From assembly GCA_029977305.1 (NCBI GenBank), contig JAPOLF010000097.1:1-7558 (forward strand): 7,558 nt of DNA, given 5' to 3'. The position numbers were made by a program, and so were the translations under genes. Position 1 is the stretch's first letter; each line of letters starts with the position of its first letter. Below are positions 1 through 6,294 of the stretch, piece by piece. This stretch comes from a bacterium. GTDB lineage: Bacteria > Chloroflexota > Chloroflexia > Thermomicrobiales > UBA6265. The notes under the pieces are model-generated. The model had not been told where the DNA came from. It saw nothing but the letters and a program-made list of their open reading frames with translations, and searched no databases.

Positions 1-1335
1 AACAGTGAGGCAGACGCGTTACTCGCCAAACTCCAACGCGACGACATGCGCCATCTCTGGGTCTCGTACTCCGATTACAACGGGCGCAGCCAGGGCAAGT
101 CGATCCCGAAATCCCGCTTCGCCTCCACCGCCGAGAAGGGCATCACCTTCGCCCGCGCCAACCTCGGCCACAACGTCACCGACCACGGCGCGCCCGACAC
201 CATCTTCACCGCCGACAGCGGCGATTTCTTCGCCGTCCCCGATCCCACCGCCTACTACCCCTATCCCCTCATGGCTGATACCGCCCGTGCGGTCTGCTGG
301 ATGCGGCAAGAAGGCGGGGACGCTTGGGAGGGCTGCCCGCGCACACGCCTGAAACTCCAGGTCGACGCCTACGCCGACCGTGGCCTGAGCGTGCAAGCCG
401 CCTACGAACCCGAGGGCTACCTCTTCCGCCAAGAGGAGGACGGGACACTCCAACCCGCGATCGAGAAGGGGATGTTCACCGTCAACGCGCTGAACAGCCA
501 AGCCGCCTTCTTCCACCGCGTCTCCGACACGCTGGAAGAGATGGGAGTGGCGCTCGAGCAGGTGGCGCCGGAGTGGGCCCCTGGGCAGTTTGAGGTCAAC
601 CTCAAGTACGGCGAAGCGATCCGCGCCGCCGACAACCTGCTCATCCTCAAGGACACCGTGCGCGCCCTCGCTCGTGAGGCGGGGCTGGTCGCGACCTTCA
701 TGCCGAAGGTGTGGGAAGACTCCGGTGGCAGCGGCAATCACATCCACCTCAGCCTCTGGGATCGCGAGGGCAAGAGCCTGAGCGAGGGGACCGATCACCC
801 CAGCGGCCTGGGCGAGGTCAGCCAGTGGTTTCTCGCCGGGATTCTGGCACATGCACGGGCATTGGTGGGCGTGGGTGCCCCGACGCCGAACTCCTACAAG
901 CGGTTGCAGGCGGGGTCATGGGCCCCCGCGCACGCCGCGTACTCGATCAGCAATCGCAGCTCCTTGGTGCGCATCCCCGGCAAGGCGCGGCAGCGGGTGG
1001 AGTTCCGGTCGGGGGACAACCTCAGCAACCCGTACCTCTTCCTCGCCGCGCTGATGGCTGCGGGGTTGGACGGCATCGATCGCCGATTGCCGCTCGGCGC
1101 GCCCGCTGAAGGCGATCTCGGTCACATGGCCGGTGAGGAGCTTGAGCGGCAGGGCATCGCGGAACTGCCACGCACGGCTGCCGAGGCGCTCGATGCGGTG
1201 GAGGCCGATGCGGTGGTGATGGCCGCCTTCGGGCCGATCATCGGACCGGAATGGCTCCGGGTGAAGCGCTCGGAAGTCGCGCTGTACAACACGGTCGTGT
1301 CCAACTGGGAACGCGAGACCTATCTGCTGGCGTAG
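1..1335 (+). CDS. Glutamine synthetase-family ligase (GlnA/FluG-C-terminal type), 5' partial
   Basis: ATP-dependent ligase of the glutamine synthetase (GS) superfamily, expected to join glutamate through its gamma-carboxyl to ammonia or an amine in the cytoplasm. The frame is open from base 1, and the 15 codons before ATG 46 read as normal GS N-terminal sequence (LLAKLQRDD...), so the true start lies upstream of the window. Numbering from ATG 46, the active-site series is present: EPE at 121-123 for metal binding, APEWAPGQFE at 174-183, SGNHIHLSL at 229-237 for the canonical GS histidine region, NRSSLVRIP at 303-311 for phosphate and glutamate binding, and EFRSGDNLSNPYLF at 319-332. About 444 codons are visible, the usual length of GSI-like family proteins. 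Divergence from classical GlnA (NHIH instead of MHCH, no recognisable adenylylation loop) suggests a gamma-glutamyl-amine or FluG-like ligase rather than the housekeeping enzyme. The exact substrate cannot be read from the sequence. It is followed 40 bp later by an amidohydrolase gene on the same strand. Confidence 0.93.
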   Translation, partial: NSEADALLAKLQRDDMRHLWVSYSDYNGRSQGKSIPKSRFASTAEKGITFARANLGHNVTDHGAPDTIFTADSGDFFAVPDPTAYYPYPLMADTARAVCWMRQEGGDAWEGCPRTRLKLQVDAYADRGLSVQAAYEPEGYLFRQEEDGTLQPAIEKGMFTVNALNSQAAFFHRVSDTLEEMGVALEQVAPEWAPGQFEVNLKYGEAIRAADNLLILKDTVRALAREAGLVATFMPKVWEDSGGSGNHIHLSLWDREGKSLSEGTDHPSGLGEVSQWFLAGILAHARALVGVGAPTPNSYKRLQAGSWAPAHAAYSISNRSSLVRIPGKARQRVEFRSGDNLSNPYLFLAALMAAGLDGIDRRLPLGAPAEGDLGHMAGEELERQGIAELPRTAAEALDAVEADAVVMAAFGPIIGPEWLRVKRSEVALYNTVVSNWERETYLLA

Positions 1336-1363
1336 GGCGTCCACGGCAATCGACGTATCAACC

Positions 1364-1369
1364 AAGGAG
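1364..1369 (+). promoter_or_regulatory. Strong Shine-Dalgarno of the amidohydrolase gene
   Basis: AAGGAG sits 6 nt before the GTG at 1376. It fixes that GTG as the start, although no ATG is nearby. It lies in the 40-bp gap after the GS-like gene, where I see no terminator, so cotranscription is likely. Confidence 0.8.
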
Positions 1370-1375
1370 CATCTG

Positions 1376-2506
1376 GTGTTCAACTTCTCCGAGATCCCCT
1401 GCATCGACAACCACTGCCACCCGTACCTCTTCGAGGTCGACCCTCAGCACTACGCGCCGCTGGAATCCTTCGTCGGGTTCAAGGACGGCTCGCCGGAGTC
1501 CAACGCGCACCGCGACCACATGCTCTACAACCGCTGGGCGATCCGGGAGTTGGCCAAGTTCCTCGGGGTGGACCCGACTGCGGAGGCGGTGGCGAAGGCG
1601 CGGGCCGCTGTCGGCGACGAGGGGGCCTACGTCACCCGGCTCTTCGCCGATGAGGGCATCAAGGGCTTGGTGATCGACACCGGGTACCCGCAGCCGCCGG
1701 TGGACATGGTCGAGTTCCGGAAGCGGGTGCCGACCACCCTCTTCCCGGTCTTCCGCATCGAGCCGCTGATCAAGGCACTGCTCGATGAGCGGGTCGCAGA
1801 GTTCGCGACGTTCATCAGCCGTTACGACAGTGCGATCCGGCGGGCGCTCCGCGAGGAAGGCTTCATCGCGGTGAAGTCGATCATCGCCTACCGCACCGGC
1901 CTCGAGATCAAGATGGAGCACGAGAGCGACGCCGCCGGTGCGACCGGGCTCGCCGCGGCGTTGGCAAAGCCGACCGAGATGATGGCGAGCAAGCCGCTGC
2001 GCGATCACCTGCTGCTGCGCGCGCTGCGGATCTGCCGCGAGGAGAACGTCTCGTTCCACGTGCACACCGGCATCGGTGACGCCGACATCGTGCTCGCGCG
2101 GTGCAATCCCGCCCTGCTCAACGAGACCCTCAAGCAGCCCGGATACCGTGACACCAAGGTGGTGCTGATCCACTGCTACCCCTACGTCGAAGAGGCGTCC
2201 TGGATGGCAGCTGCTCTGCCGAACGTGTGGATCGATCTCTCCGAGGGGGTGCCGTTCGCGTTGGTCGCGACCGATCGCATCTTCGAGAAGGGGCTCGATC
2301 TCGCGCCGATCAACCGCATCTTCTTCGGGACGGATGCCTTCGCCGCGCCGGAGCACACCTGGCTCGGCGCGAAGCTCGCGAAGCAGTCGCTGGCGCGGGT
2401 GCTCCAGTCGTTCCACGAGCGAGGCTTCATCGAGGGGTCGGAAGGATACGAGATCGCCGAGAAGATCCTCATCGGCAACGCCCGGGACATGTATCTCGCC
2501 GGGTGA
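1376..2506 (+). CDS. Amidohydrolase-2 family protein (FluG N-terminal-like)
   Basis: Metal-dependent hydrolase or decarboxylase-type TIM-barrel protein of the amidohydrolase_2 (PF04909) type, 376 aa, cytoplasmic with no signal peptide. Motifs in order: DNHCHP at 11-16 (the HxH metal pair after the first strand), FIAVKSIIAYR at 163-173 (a lysine on a strand, a possible metal or substrate contact), FHVHTGIGD at 227-235, VLIHCYPY at 263-270, and FFGTDAF at 316-322, whose Asp is the usual catalytic residue ending the barrel. GTG 1376 was chosen for the AAGGAG 6 nt upstream. The gene follows a GS-family ligase, and these two protein types are fused in fungal FluG and plant NodGS. A role in hydrolysing or shuttling gamma-glutamyl or related amide compounds with that ligase is therefore plausible, but the substrate is unknown. 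Its 3' end converges on the small minus-strand gene with 15 bp between stops and no obvious bidirectional terminator. Confidence 0.9.
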   Translation: MFNFSEIPCIDNHCHPYLFEVDPQHYAPLESFVGFKDGSPESNAHRDHMLYNRWAIRELAKFLGVDPTAEAVAKARAAVGDEGAYVTRLFADEGIKGLVIDTGYPQPPVDMVEFRKRVPTTLFPVFRIEPLIKALLDERVAEFATFISRYDSAIRRALREEGFIAVKSIIAYRTGLEIKMEHESDAAGATGLAAALAKPTEMMASKPLRDHLLLRALRICREENVSFHVHTGIGDADIVLARCNPALLNETLKQPGYRDTKVVLIHCYPYVEEASWMAAALPNVWIDLSEGVPFALVATDRIFEKGLDLAPINRIFFGTDAFAAPEHTWLGAKLAKQSLARVLQSFHERGFIEGSEGYEIAEKILIGNARDMYLAG

Positions 2507-2521
2507 GCCCAGCGTGATGCC

Positions 2522-2794
2522 TCAGTCCTGGATGTCGAACGCGGCGACCACCGCGCGTTGCATCGCGGGATGGGCGTCGAGCAACCCATCGACGGCGAAC
2601 CGGAACGATGCCGCGAGTTGGATGAACTCCAACGGCGAGAGCGCGAGGGTGACAAAATCCAGCGTGACCTCGATCCGGTCGTCCTCGCTGAGGCCGTTCT
2701 TCGGCTGTTGCGGCATATCAACCGCAACTTGGAGACCGGTCTCCGGCCAAATCATGTCGAGCAGGTTGATCGAGACGGGGGCGTCATCGGCCAT
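2522..2794 (-). CDS. Small hypothetical protein (90 aa)
   Basis: I do not recognise this family. It reads in from ATG at 2794 on the minus strand to TGA at 2522, with GGAGA ending 6 nt before the ATG on that strand, which supports a real gene and this start. The protein is acidic, with no signal peptide, membrane segment or cysteines. The first half (about 1-50) looks like alternating beta strands (LQVAVDMP, RIEVTLDFVTLAL). The second half, LSPLEFIQLAASFRFAVDGL, starts an amphipathic helical stretch. A beta-then-helix layout with a SPLEF helix cap is seen in many small adaptor or accessory proteins, but no function is assigned. It is convergent with the amidohydrolase and divergent from the sulfotransferase-like gene, so it is a single-gene unit. 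An overlapping plus-strand frame has no comparable ribosome site. Confidence 0.7.
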   Translation of the reverse strand: MADDAPVSINLLDMIWPETGLQVAVDMPQQPKNGLSEDDRIEVTLDFVTLALSPLEFIQLAASFRFAVDGLLDAHPAMQRAVVAAFDIQD

Positions 2795-2835
2795 TGGGAT
2801 TCTCCGTGCTGAGGAACGGCGCGAGCACTGCGCAA

Positions 2836-2844
2836 TGGTATGCT
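2836..2844 (+). promoter_or_regulatory. Candidate extended -10 promoter for the sulfotransferase-glycosyltransferase operon
   Basis: TGG immediately followed by TATGCT forms a TGN extended -10 element in the 86-bp divergent spacer, 36 bp before the ATG at 2881. The matching -35 region (around 2816-2821) is poor, as is normal for extended -10 promoters. Transcription would start near 2851, giving a leader of about 30 nt that contains the AGGTGA ribosome site at 2869-2874. Confidence 0.4.
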
Positions 2845-2880
2845 GCGCCGCGTCACGCCGCTGTGCGCAGGTGATGTCCG

Positions 2881-4155
2881 ATGCCCGCTGATCCCGCAGG
2901 CCCCATCTGTTTCATCCACATCCCGAAGACGGCCGGCACCGCCTTTGACGCGACCATGGCGCGATTGCCTGGATTGCGTGAGCGGTCGGTGCGGATACCG
3001 GAGCTGTTCGAGCGCCCCGGACAACCTGTGGTGATGACCAGGCGGGAGCATTGGCCGCCGGACGTGGCATCGGCGAGTTACGTCTCTGGCCATGTGTCCT
3101 GGGACGATTTCGCCGCTATGGTTCCCCATGGTCGGTTCATCACGGTGATGCGGGATCCGCTTTCCCGGGTGGTCTCGCACTACGCCCACAATCGCCAGCT
3201 CTATCTTGGGACGACTCCAGCAGACCATCCCCACATGGCGCGGCGGCGCGCCTGCTTCGAACGTTCCCTCGCGGAGTTGGTGCGCGATCCCGCCTCGCCG
3301 TTCTACCCGCTGACCTGGCCGCTGCAGGTGAGAACCTTTGCCGGAGGTCGCCAATGGGATGACTATGTTCATGGCCGCAACATGGTGAGGCCGGAAGAGT
3401 GGCCGACGCTGGAACGAATCGCCACCGAGCGACTCGACCAACTGTGGTGGATCGGCCTCACCGAGACGATCGATCGCGACCTGCAGACGCTCTACGAAGC
3501 GCTTGGCATCGGACCGATGGGGGTGCTGCTCTCCCGGAATGTGGCCGAACCCGCGTACAAGATGTCCGTCAACGACCTCGATGCGGAGACGCGCGAGATG
3601 CTGCTCGAACGACTCCAACCCGATGTCCGATTGGTCGAACGGGCGCGGCAGATCGCCGAGGCGCGGCATGCGGCGGCGGTTGATCGTCTGCTTGCTCGCG
3701 GCGTCGGGGTGGTCGCCCTGCCGGGGCAGCGGTTGTCCCCGCAGTTGGATCTTGCACAAGCCAGTGCCCAGCCCGGCTGGCATCGCCCAGAAGGCGAGGA
3801 CGCGCGCCGCTATGTGTGGACCGGACCTGAGCAAGTGTCCGTGGTCGACGTGGGCATCCCGGAGGATTGTCGCCGTTGGCAGGTGGAGCTCGAGGTGGCC
3901 AACTTCATGGTCGGCGAACCGGAGGACGTGCGGATCCTTGTTGACGGCGTTGAAGCGCCGGCAGCGGTGACCGGTTCCGGGCCATGGACGATCGTCGCGC
4001 AGATGCCGGGAGCGTTCCAGCCGCTGCGCGCGGGCCAACTGCGGGTGTCGGTGATCGCGCCAGGGGTTGCGCGGCCGTCGGACATCGGGCGTGGGGCCGA
4101 TCGTCGCATCTTGGGGATGGCGGTGAAGCGCCTCGCCGTGGTGCCGGGCCGATGA
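2881..4155 (+). CDS. Sulfotransferase-like protein with C-terminal beta-rich domain
   Basis: Predicted PAPS-dependent sulfotransferase, transferring a sulfo group to a glycan or other hydroxyl acceptor. The 424-aa protein has two parts. Residues 8-270 carry the sulfotransferase P-loop-like fold: FIHIPKTAGT at 11-20 is the 5'-phosphosulfate-binding loop, YVSGH at 67-71 is a common second motif, and FITVMRDPLSRVVSHY at 86-101 is the 3'-phosphate-binding strand and helix with Arg91 and Ser99. Residues from about 296 to 424 are an extra domain with YVWTGPEQ at 311-318, a run of beta strands, and DIGRGADRRILGMAVKRL at 401-418. This resembles the beta-sandwich modules attached to some bacterial glycosyltransferases. 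No signal peptide or membrane helix is seen, so it should act in the cytoplasm. The start is supported by AGGTGA 6 nt before ATG 2881. The stop overlaps the next start as ATGA, indicating translational coupling. Family assignment is firm; the acceptor is unknown. Confidence 0.85.
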   Translation: MPADPAGPICFIHIPKTAGTAFDATMARLPGLRERSVRIPELFERPGQPVVMTRREHWPPDVASASYVSGHVSWDDFAAMVPHGRFITVMRDPLSRVVSHYAHNRQLYLGTTPADHPHMARRRACFERSLAELVRDPASPFYPLTWPLQVRTFAGGRQWDDYVHGRNMVRPEEWPTLERIATERLDQLWWIGLTETIDRDLQTLYEALGIGPMGVLLSRNVAEPAYKMSVNDLDAETREMLLERLQPDVRLVERARQIAEARHAAAVDRLLARGVGVVALPGQRLSPQLDLAQASAQPGWHRPEGEDARRYVWTGPEQVSVVDVGIPEDCRRWQVELEVANFMVGEPEDVRILVDGVEAPAAVTGSGPWTIVAQMPGAFQPLRAGQLRVSVIAPGVARPSDIGRGADRRILGMAVKRLAVVPGR

Positions 4156-5312
4156 CCCGCACGCCATGGATCACCGCCACGCCGAATCCCGCGCCGGGCG
4201 GTCCAGGCCTAGGCGTCACCACCATCGCTTGGGACGCCGGCACTGACGATGCCGATGTATGGGTGTCGCAAAACGGCGCTATGGAAAGTGCATTCGCTGG
4301 CGACGGACGCGGCCGCCAAGTCGCGGACTGGATCCAATGGCCGTTCGCCTATCACTTCCGTCTGCGCGCGAGAGACACCGGAGCAGTGCTGGCTGAAGTC
4401 CGCGTTTCGCGCGATCCCTTGCTGCCGGAGATCGCCGCACGGACCGTGGTTGCCACAGTGACCGAGGCGCATGATCCCTATGCGCGCGACACCGAATTGT
4501 TGTTCCGATCCCTGCGGGCCTTCGGCGGCGAGATGGCGCGATCCCGGGCGATCGCCTACGTCGTGGATCAGGTGGACGATGCCTTCGGAGAGCGCTTGGA
4601 ATCGCTGCAGGTGGAGGTGCGCGTGGTGCCGCGCGTGGTGGGGACGCATCGCACCGCGAACAAGCTGCGCATGTTTGAGGAACCGCCCGATGCCGACTGG
4701 TTGGTGGCCCTCGACAACGATCTGGTGGTGGCGCGTGATTTCTCGGCGCAGGTGTTCGGCGAGGCGCTCGGGGTTTGCCTGATCGATGACTTCCGCTATG
4801 ACCGCGATGACTGGCGACACTATCAGCGCCAGCTCGGTGTCGAGCCGCAGCGTCAGCGCAGCATCGCCGTGCGGCCGGTCGGCGGCGAACCGGAGATTCC
4901 CATGGCGTTCCATGGTGGGGTCCAGATCGTGCCGCGCGACCTGGTCACCACGTTCGGGAAGGCGTGGCGGGACGGCATCGCGCGCGCTCCGCTCGACGTG
5001 AGCAGCCCGCCCGAGCATGGATGGTCGGAACATATGGCGCGATTGATCCAGCAGAGCGATCAACCGTCCCTGACGCGCGGGGTGTTCGCGGCGGGGATCC
5101 CGTGGCGGATGCTGCCGCTCGCGATGAACGTGCCGACGCACACCGAGATCCACCCCGCCCTCGATCCCGACCATGTCGTGCCGTACCTGATCCACCATCA
5201 CCACCGACGCGATGCGGAAGGTCGGGTCCTGCCCGGGTCGCACGCGCGGTTGAACGAGGAGATCTACCGGATCAACCGGGTACTCTTCCCCGCCACCGGC
5301 GCGGGAGGATGA
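4152..5312 (+). CDS. Putative GT-A glycosyltransferase with N-terminal beta-rich domain
   Basis: Predicted 386-aa cytoplasmic glycosyltransferase-like protein. Residues 7-88 form a beta-rich, Ig-like module: ITATPNPAP at 7-15, TTIAWDAG at 23-30, VWVSQNG at 36-42, WIQWPFAYHFRL at 60-71, ending in LAEVRVSRDP. Residues about 98-380 look like a Rossmann-type GT-A domain: VVATVTEAHDPY at 99-110, DADWLVALDNDLVVARDFS at 180-198 with DND at 188-190 as the probable metal- and nucleotide-sugar-binding DxD motif, and FHGGVQIVPRDL at 253-264 in the position of a GT acceptor loop. The late YLIHHHHRRD at 345-354 may add a metal ligand. ATG 4152 was chosen because it overlaps the preceding stop. The frame stays open upstream to 3984, but that part lies inside the sulfotransferase gene and reads as shadow sequence. 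The pairing suggests glycan assembly and sulfation together. The GT call rests on fold-level motifs, so the exact family is uncertain. Confidence 0.72.
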   Translation: MTRTPWITATPNPAPGGPGLGVTTIAWDAGTDDADVWVSQNGAMESAFAGDGRGRQVADWIQWPFAYHFRLRARDTGAVLAEVRVSRDPLLPEIAARTVVATVTEAHDPYARDTELLFRSLRAFGGEMARSRAIAYVVDQVDDAFGERLESLQVEVRVVPRVVGTHRTANKLRMFEEPPDADWLVALDNDLVVARDFSAQVFGEALGVCLIDDFRYDRDDWRHYQRQLGVEPQRQRSIAVRPVGGEPEIPMAFHGGVQIVPRDLVTTFGKAWRDGIARAPLDVSSPPEHGWSEHMARLIQQSDQPSLTRGVFAAGIPWRMLPLAMNVPTHTEIHPALDPDHVVPYLIHHHHRRDAEGRVLPGSHARLNEEIYRINRVLFPATGAGG

Positions 5313-5321
5313 GCCGAAGAC

Positions 5322-5350
5322 TTGCCGAACACCTGTTCGCCTCCTAAGAT
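5322..5350 (+). promoter_or_regulatory. Sigma-70-type promoter of the Rad52-like gene
   Basis: TTGCCG at 5322-5327 and TAAGAT at 5345-5350 are separated by exactly 17 bp. They match TTGACA and TATAAT at 4 of 6 and 5 of 6 positions. Transcription should begin near 5357, about 45 nt before the ATG at 5404. This is the best promoter in the window and starts 9 bp after the glycosyltransferase stop, which separates the downstream gene from that operon. Confidence 0.72.
5326..5339. promoter_or_regulatory. SOS-type (LexA) operator
   Basis: CGAACACCTGTTCG is a perfect 6-bp inverted repeat around a CC centre. It contains GAAC-N4-GTTC, the SOS box core of LexA in Bacillus, mycobacteria and other Gram-positive lineages. 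It lies inside the spacer between the -35 and -10 hexamers, the standard place for a LexA repressor site, ahead of a gene whose product looks like a DNA-repair protein. I found no other GAAC-N4-GTTC in the window by reading. Confidence 0.72.
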
Positions 5351-5403
5351 GGGGTCGTCGACATCTGAGCACCACGCGCGCCAACACTGATGGGGTGGCA
5401 ACG

Positions 5404-6195
5404 ATGACTCGCCAAGCAGCAGCTGACGAAACCGAAGACGGGGGACACGCGGTCGCAGAGGCCGGGGCACGGTTTGATCCGACGCCGCATGTGCGACAGC
5501 TGCGCGGCCGAGGAGGCGGGGAGTACCTCGACGTGAAGTGGAGGCTGGTGTGGCTGCGCTCCGATCACCCCGATGCGGTGATCGAGACGCAACTCGTCCA
5601 ACTTGACACCACGATCGCGGTCTTCAAGGCCATCGTCACCCTGCCCACGGGCGGAAGCGCCAGTGGCTACGGCAGCGAAACGCCCTCGGACTTCCCGGAT
5701 TACATCGAGAAGGCGGAGACCAAGGCGATCGGGCGGGCGCTCAACGCGCTCGGCTACGGTGCCCAGTTCCGCGAACCGGGTGACGAGGAGTCGGCGCCCG
5801 CCGTCTCGACCCCCCCGGCACCGACCACCTCGCGGCGGAGCGGGCAGGGCGGATCGACATCGTCGCGGCGCTCCGCGGCAGCGACCTCGGCCCCGCCCGC
5901 TCCTGTTACAGTGGAGACGCCTCACGAGGCTGTGCCGGAACCGGTGGTCGACCACGTGCCTCCGCCGCCGGCTGATCCCGAACCGGGCGAGCGCGCCGCG
6001 GCCGCAGCAGACGATCTCGCGAGTTTCACCTGGCCGGCATTCCGCACCTGGGCGAAATCGGTCGGCTTCCGCGACATGAACGAGGTGAGCGCGCTCACCG
6101 GCTTGTCCAGCGCCGAGACCACGCCCGCCGAACTGCGTGCTGCGATCCTCGAAGCGTTCGCGAACGGTGCGACCATCCCCTCGGTGACGGAGTAG
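5404..6195 (+). CDS. Rad52/DdrA-like single-strand annealing protein, probable
   Basis: Probable single-stranded-DNA-binding or annealing protein of the Rad52/DdrA-like fold, 263 aa. Residues 25-123 form the core: EYLDVKWRLVWLRSDHPD at 40-57, a strand pair ending in AVFKAIVTLP, then DYIEKAETKAIGRALNALGYGAQF at 99-122 (here residues E102 to G119 match the EKAET-AIGRAL-LGYG helix characteristic of phage and bacterial Rad52-like proteins, comparable with KAA-DALKR-FG in DdrA). Residues 124-203 are a disordered Pro/Ala/Ser linker with two basic patches, SRRSG and SSRRSA. Residues 204-253 are a small helical domain (FTWPAFRTWAKSVGFRDMNE, then TPAELRAAILEAF). ATG 5404 was preferred over in-frame GTG 5395 because GGTGG lies 5 nt upstream of the ATG. 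The SOS-type operator in its promoter independently supports a repair role. Fold assignment is by motif and needs a profile search. Confidence 0.66.
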   Translation: MTRQAAADETEDGGHAVAEAGARFDPTPHVRQLRGRGGGEYLDVKWRLVWLRSDHPDAVIETQLVQLDTTIAVFKAIVTLPTGGSASGYGSETPSDFPDYIEKAETKAIGRALNALGYGAQFREPGDEESAPAVSTPPAPTTSRRSGQGGSTSSRRSAAATSAPPAPVTVETPHEAVPEPVVDHVPPPPADPEPGERAAAAADDLASFTWPAFRTWAKSVGFRDMNEVSALTGLSSAETTPAELRAAILEAFANGATIPSVTE

Positions 6196-6247
6196 GCAAC
6201 CGCTCGGCGCGATTCGTGCCGTTCCGGCCATGGCAAGGACCCGACGG

Positions 6248-6267
6248 GGAATGGCACACTCCATTCC
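6248..6267. repeat. Perfect 7-bp inverted repeat, possible operator or hairpin
   Basis: GGAATGG-CACACT-CCATTCC lies in the 99-bp gap before the metallophosphoesterase gene, ending 27 bp before its GTG. The stem can be extended by two G-T wobble pairs. There is no T-run after it, so a classical terminator is unlikely. It could be an operator or a structured leader of the next gene. Confidence 0.4.
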
Positions 6268-6294
6268 TTGAGTGGTACGCGTGCAGGGTGAGCC

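Noticed and set aside
19..852. 277-codon minus-strand open frame opposite the GS-like gene
   Set aside because: The plus strand carries the full set of GS active-site motifs; the antisense product shows no domain.
2501..2524. Terminator between the convergent amidohydrolase and 90-aa genes
   Set aside because: Only a 3-bp GGG/CCC pairing is visible and there is no T-run on either strand.
3984..4151. Upstream extension of the glycosyltransferase-like frame
   Set aside because: These 56 codons overlap the conserved C-terminal domain of the preceding protein and read as low-complexity. ATG 4152 gives the natural ATGA junction.
2752..4167. 471-codon minus-strand open frame opposite the sulfotransferase-like gene
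   Set aside because: The plus strand has the sulfotransferase motifs, a ribosome site and a coupled stop/start. The antisense product is His/Arg/Pro-rich with no domain, and it overlaps the better-supported 90-aa gene in another frame.
4209..5387. 392-codon minus-strand open frame opposite the glycosyltransferase-like gene
   Set aside because: Composition is typical of a shadow frame and it would run through the promoter and operator at 5322-5350.
5811..5910. Low-complexity GC-rich stretch as a DNA repeat array
   Set aside because: It encodes the Pro/Ala/Ser linker of the Rad52-like protein. The SRRS patches recur at protein level, but there is no regular DNA repeat unit.
6273..6281. TGGTACGCG as an extended -10 promoter for the phosphoesterase gene
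   Set aside because: Only the first two hexamer bases match the consensus, and a start near 6288 would fall inside the ribosome site.
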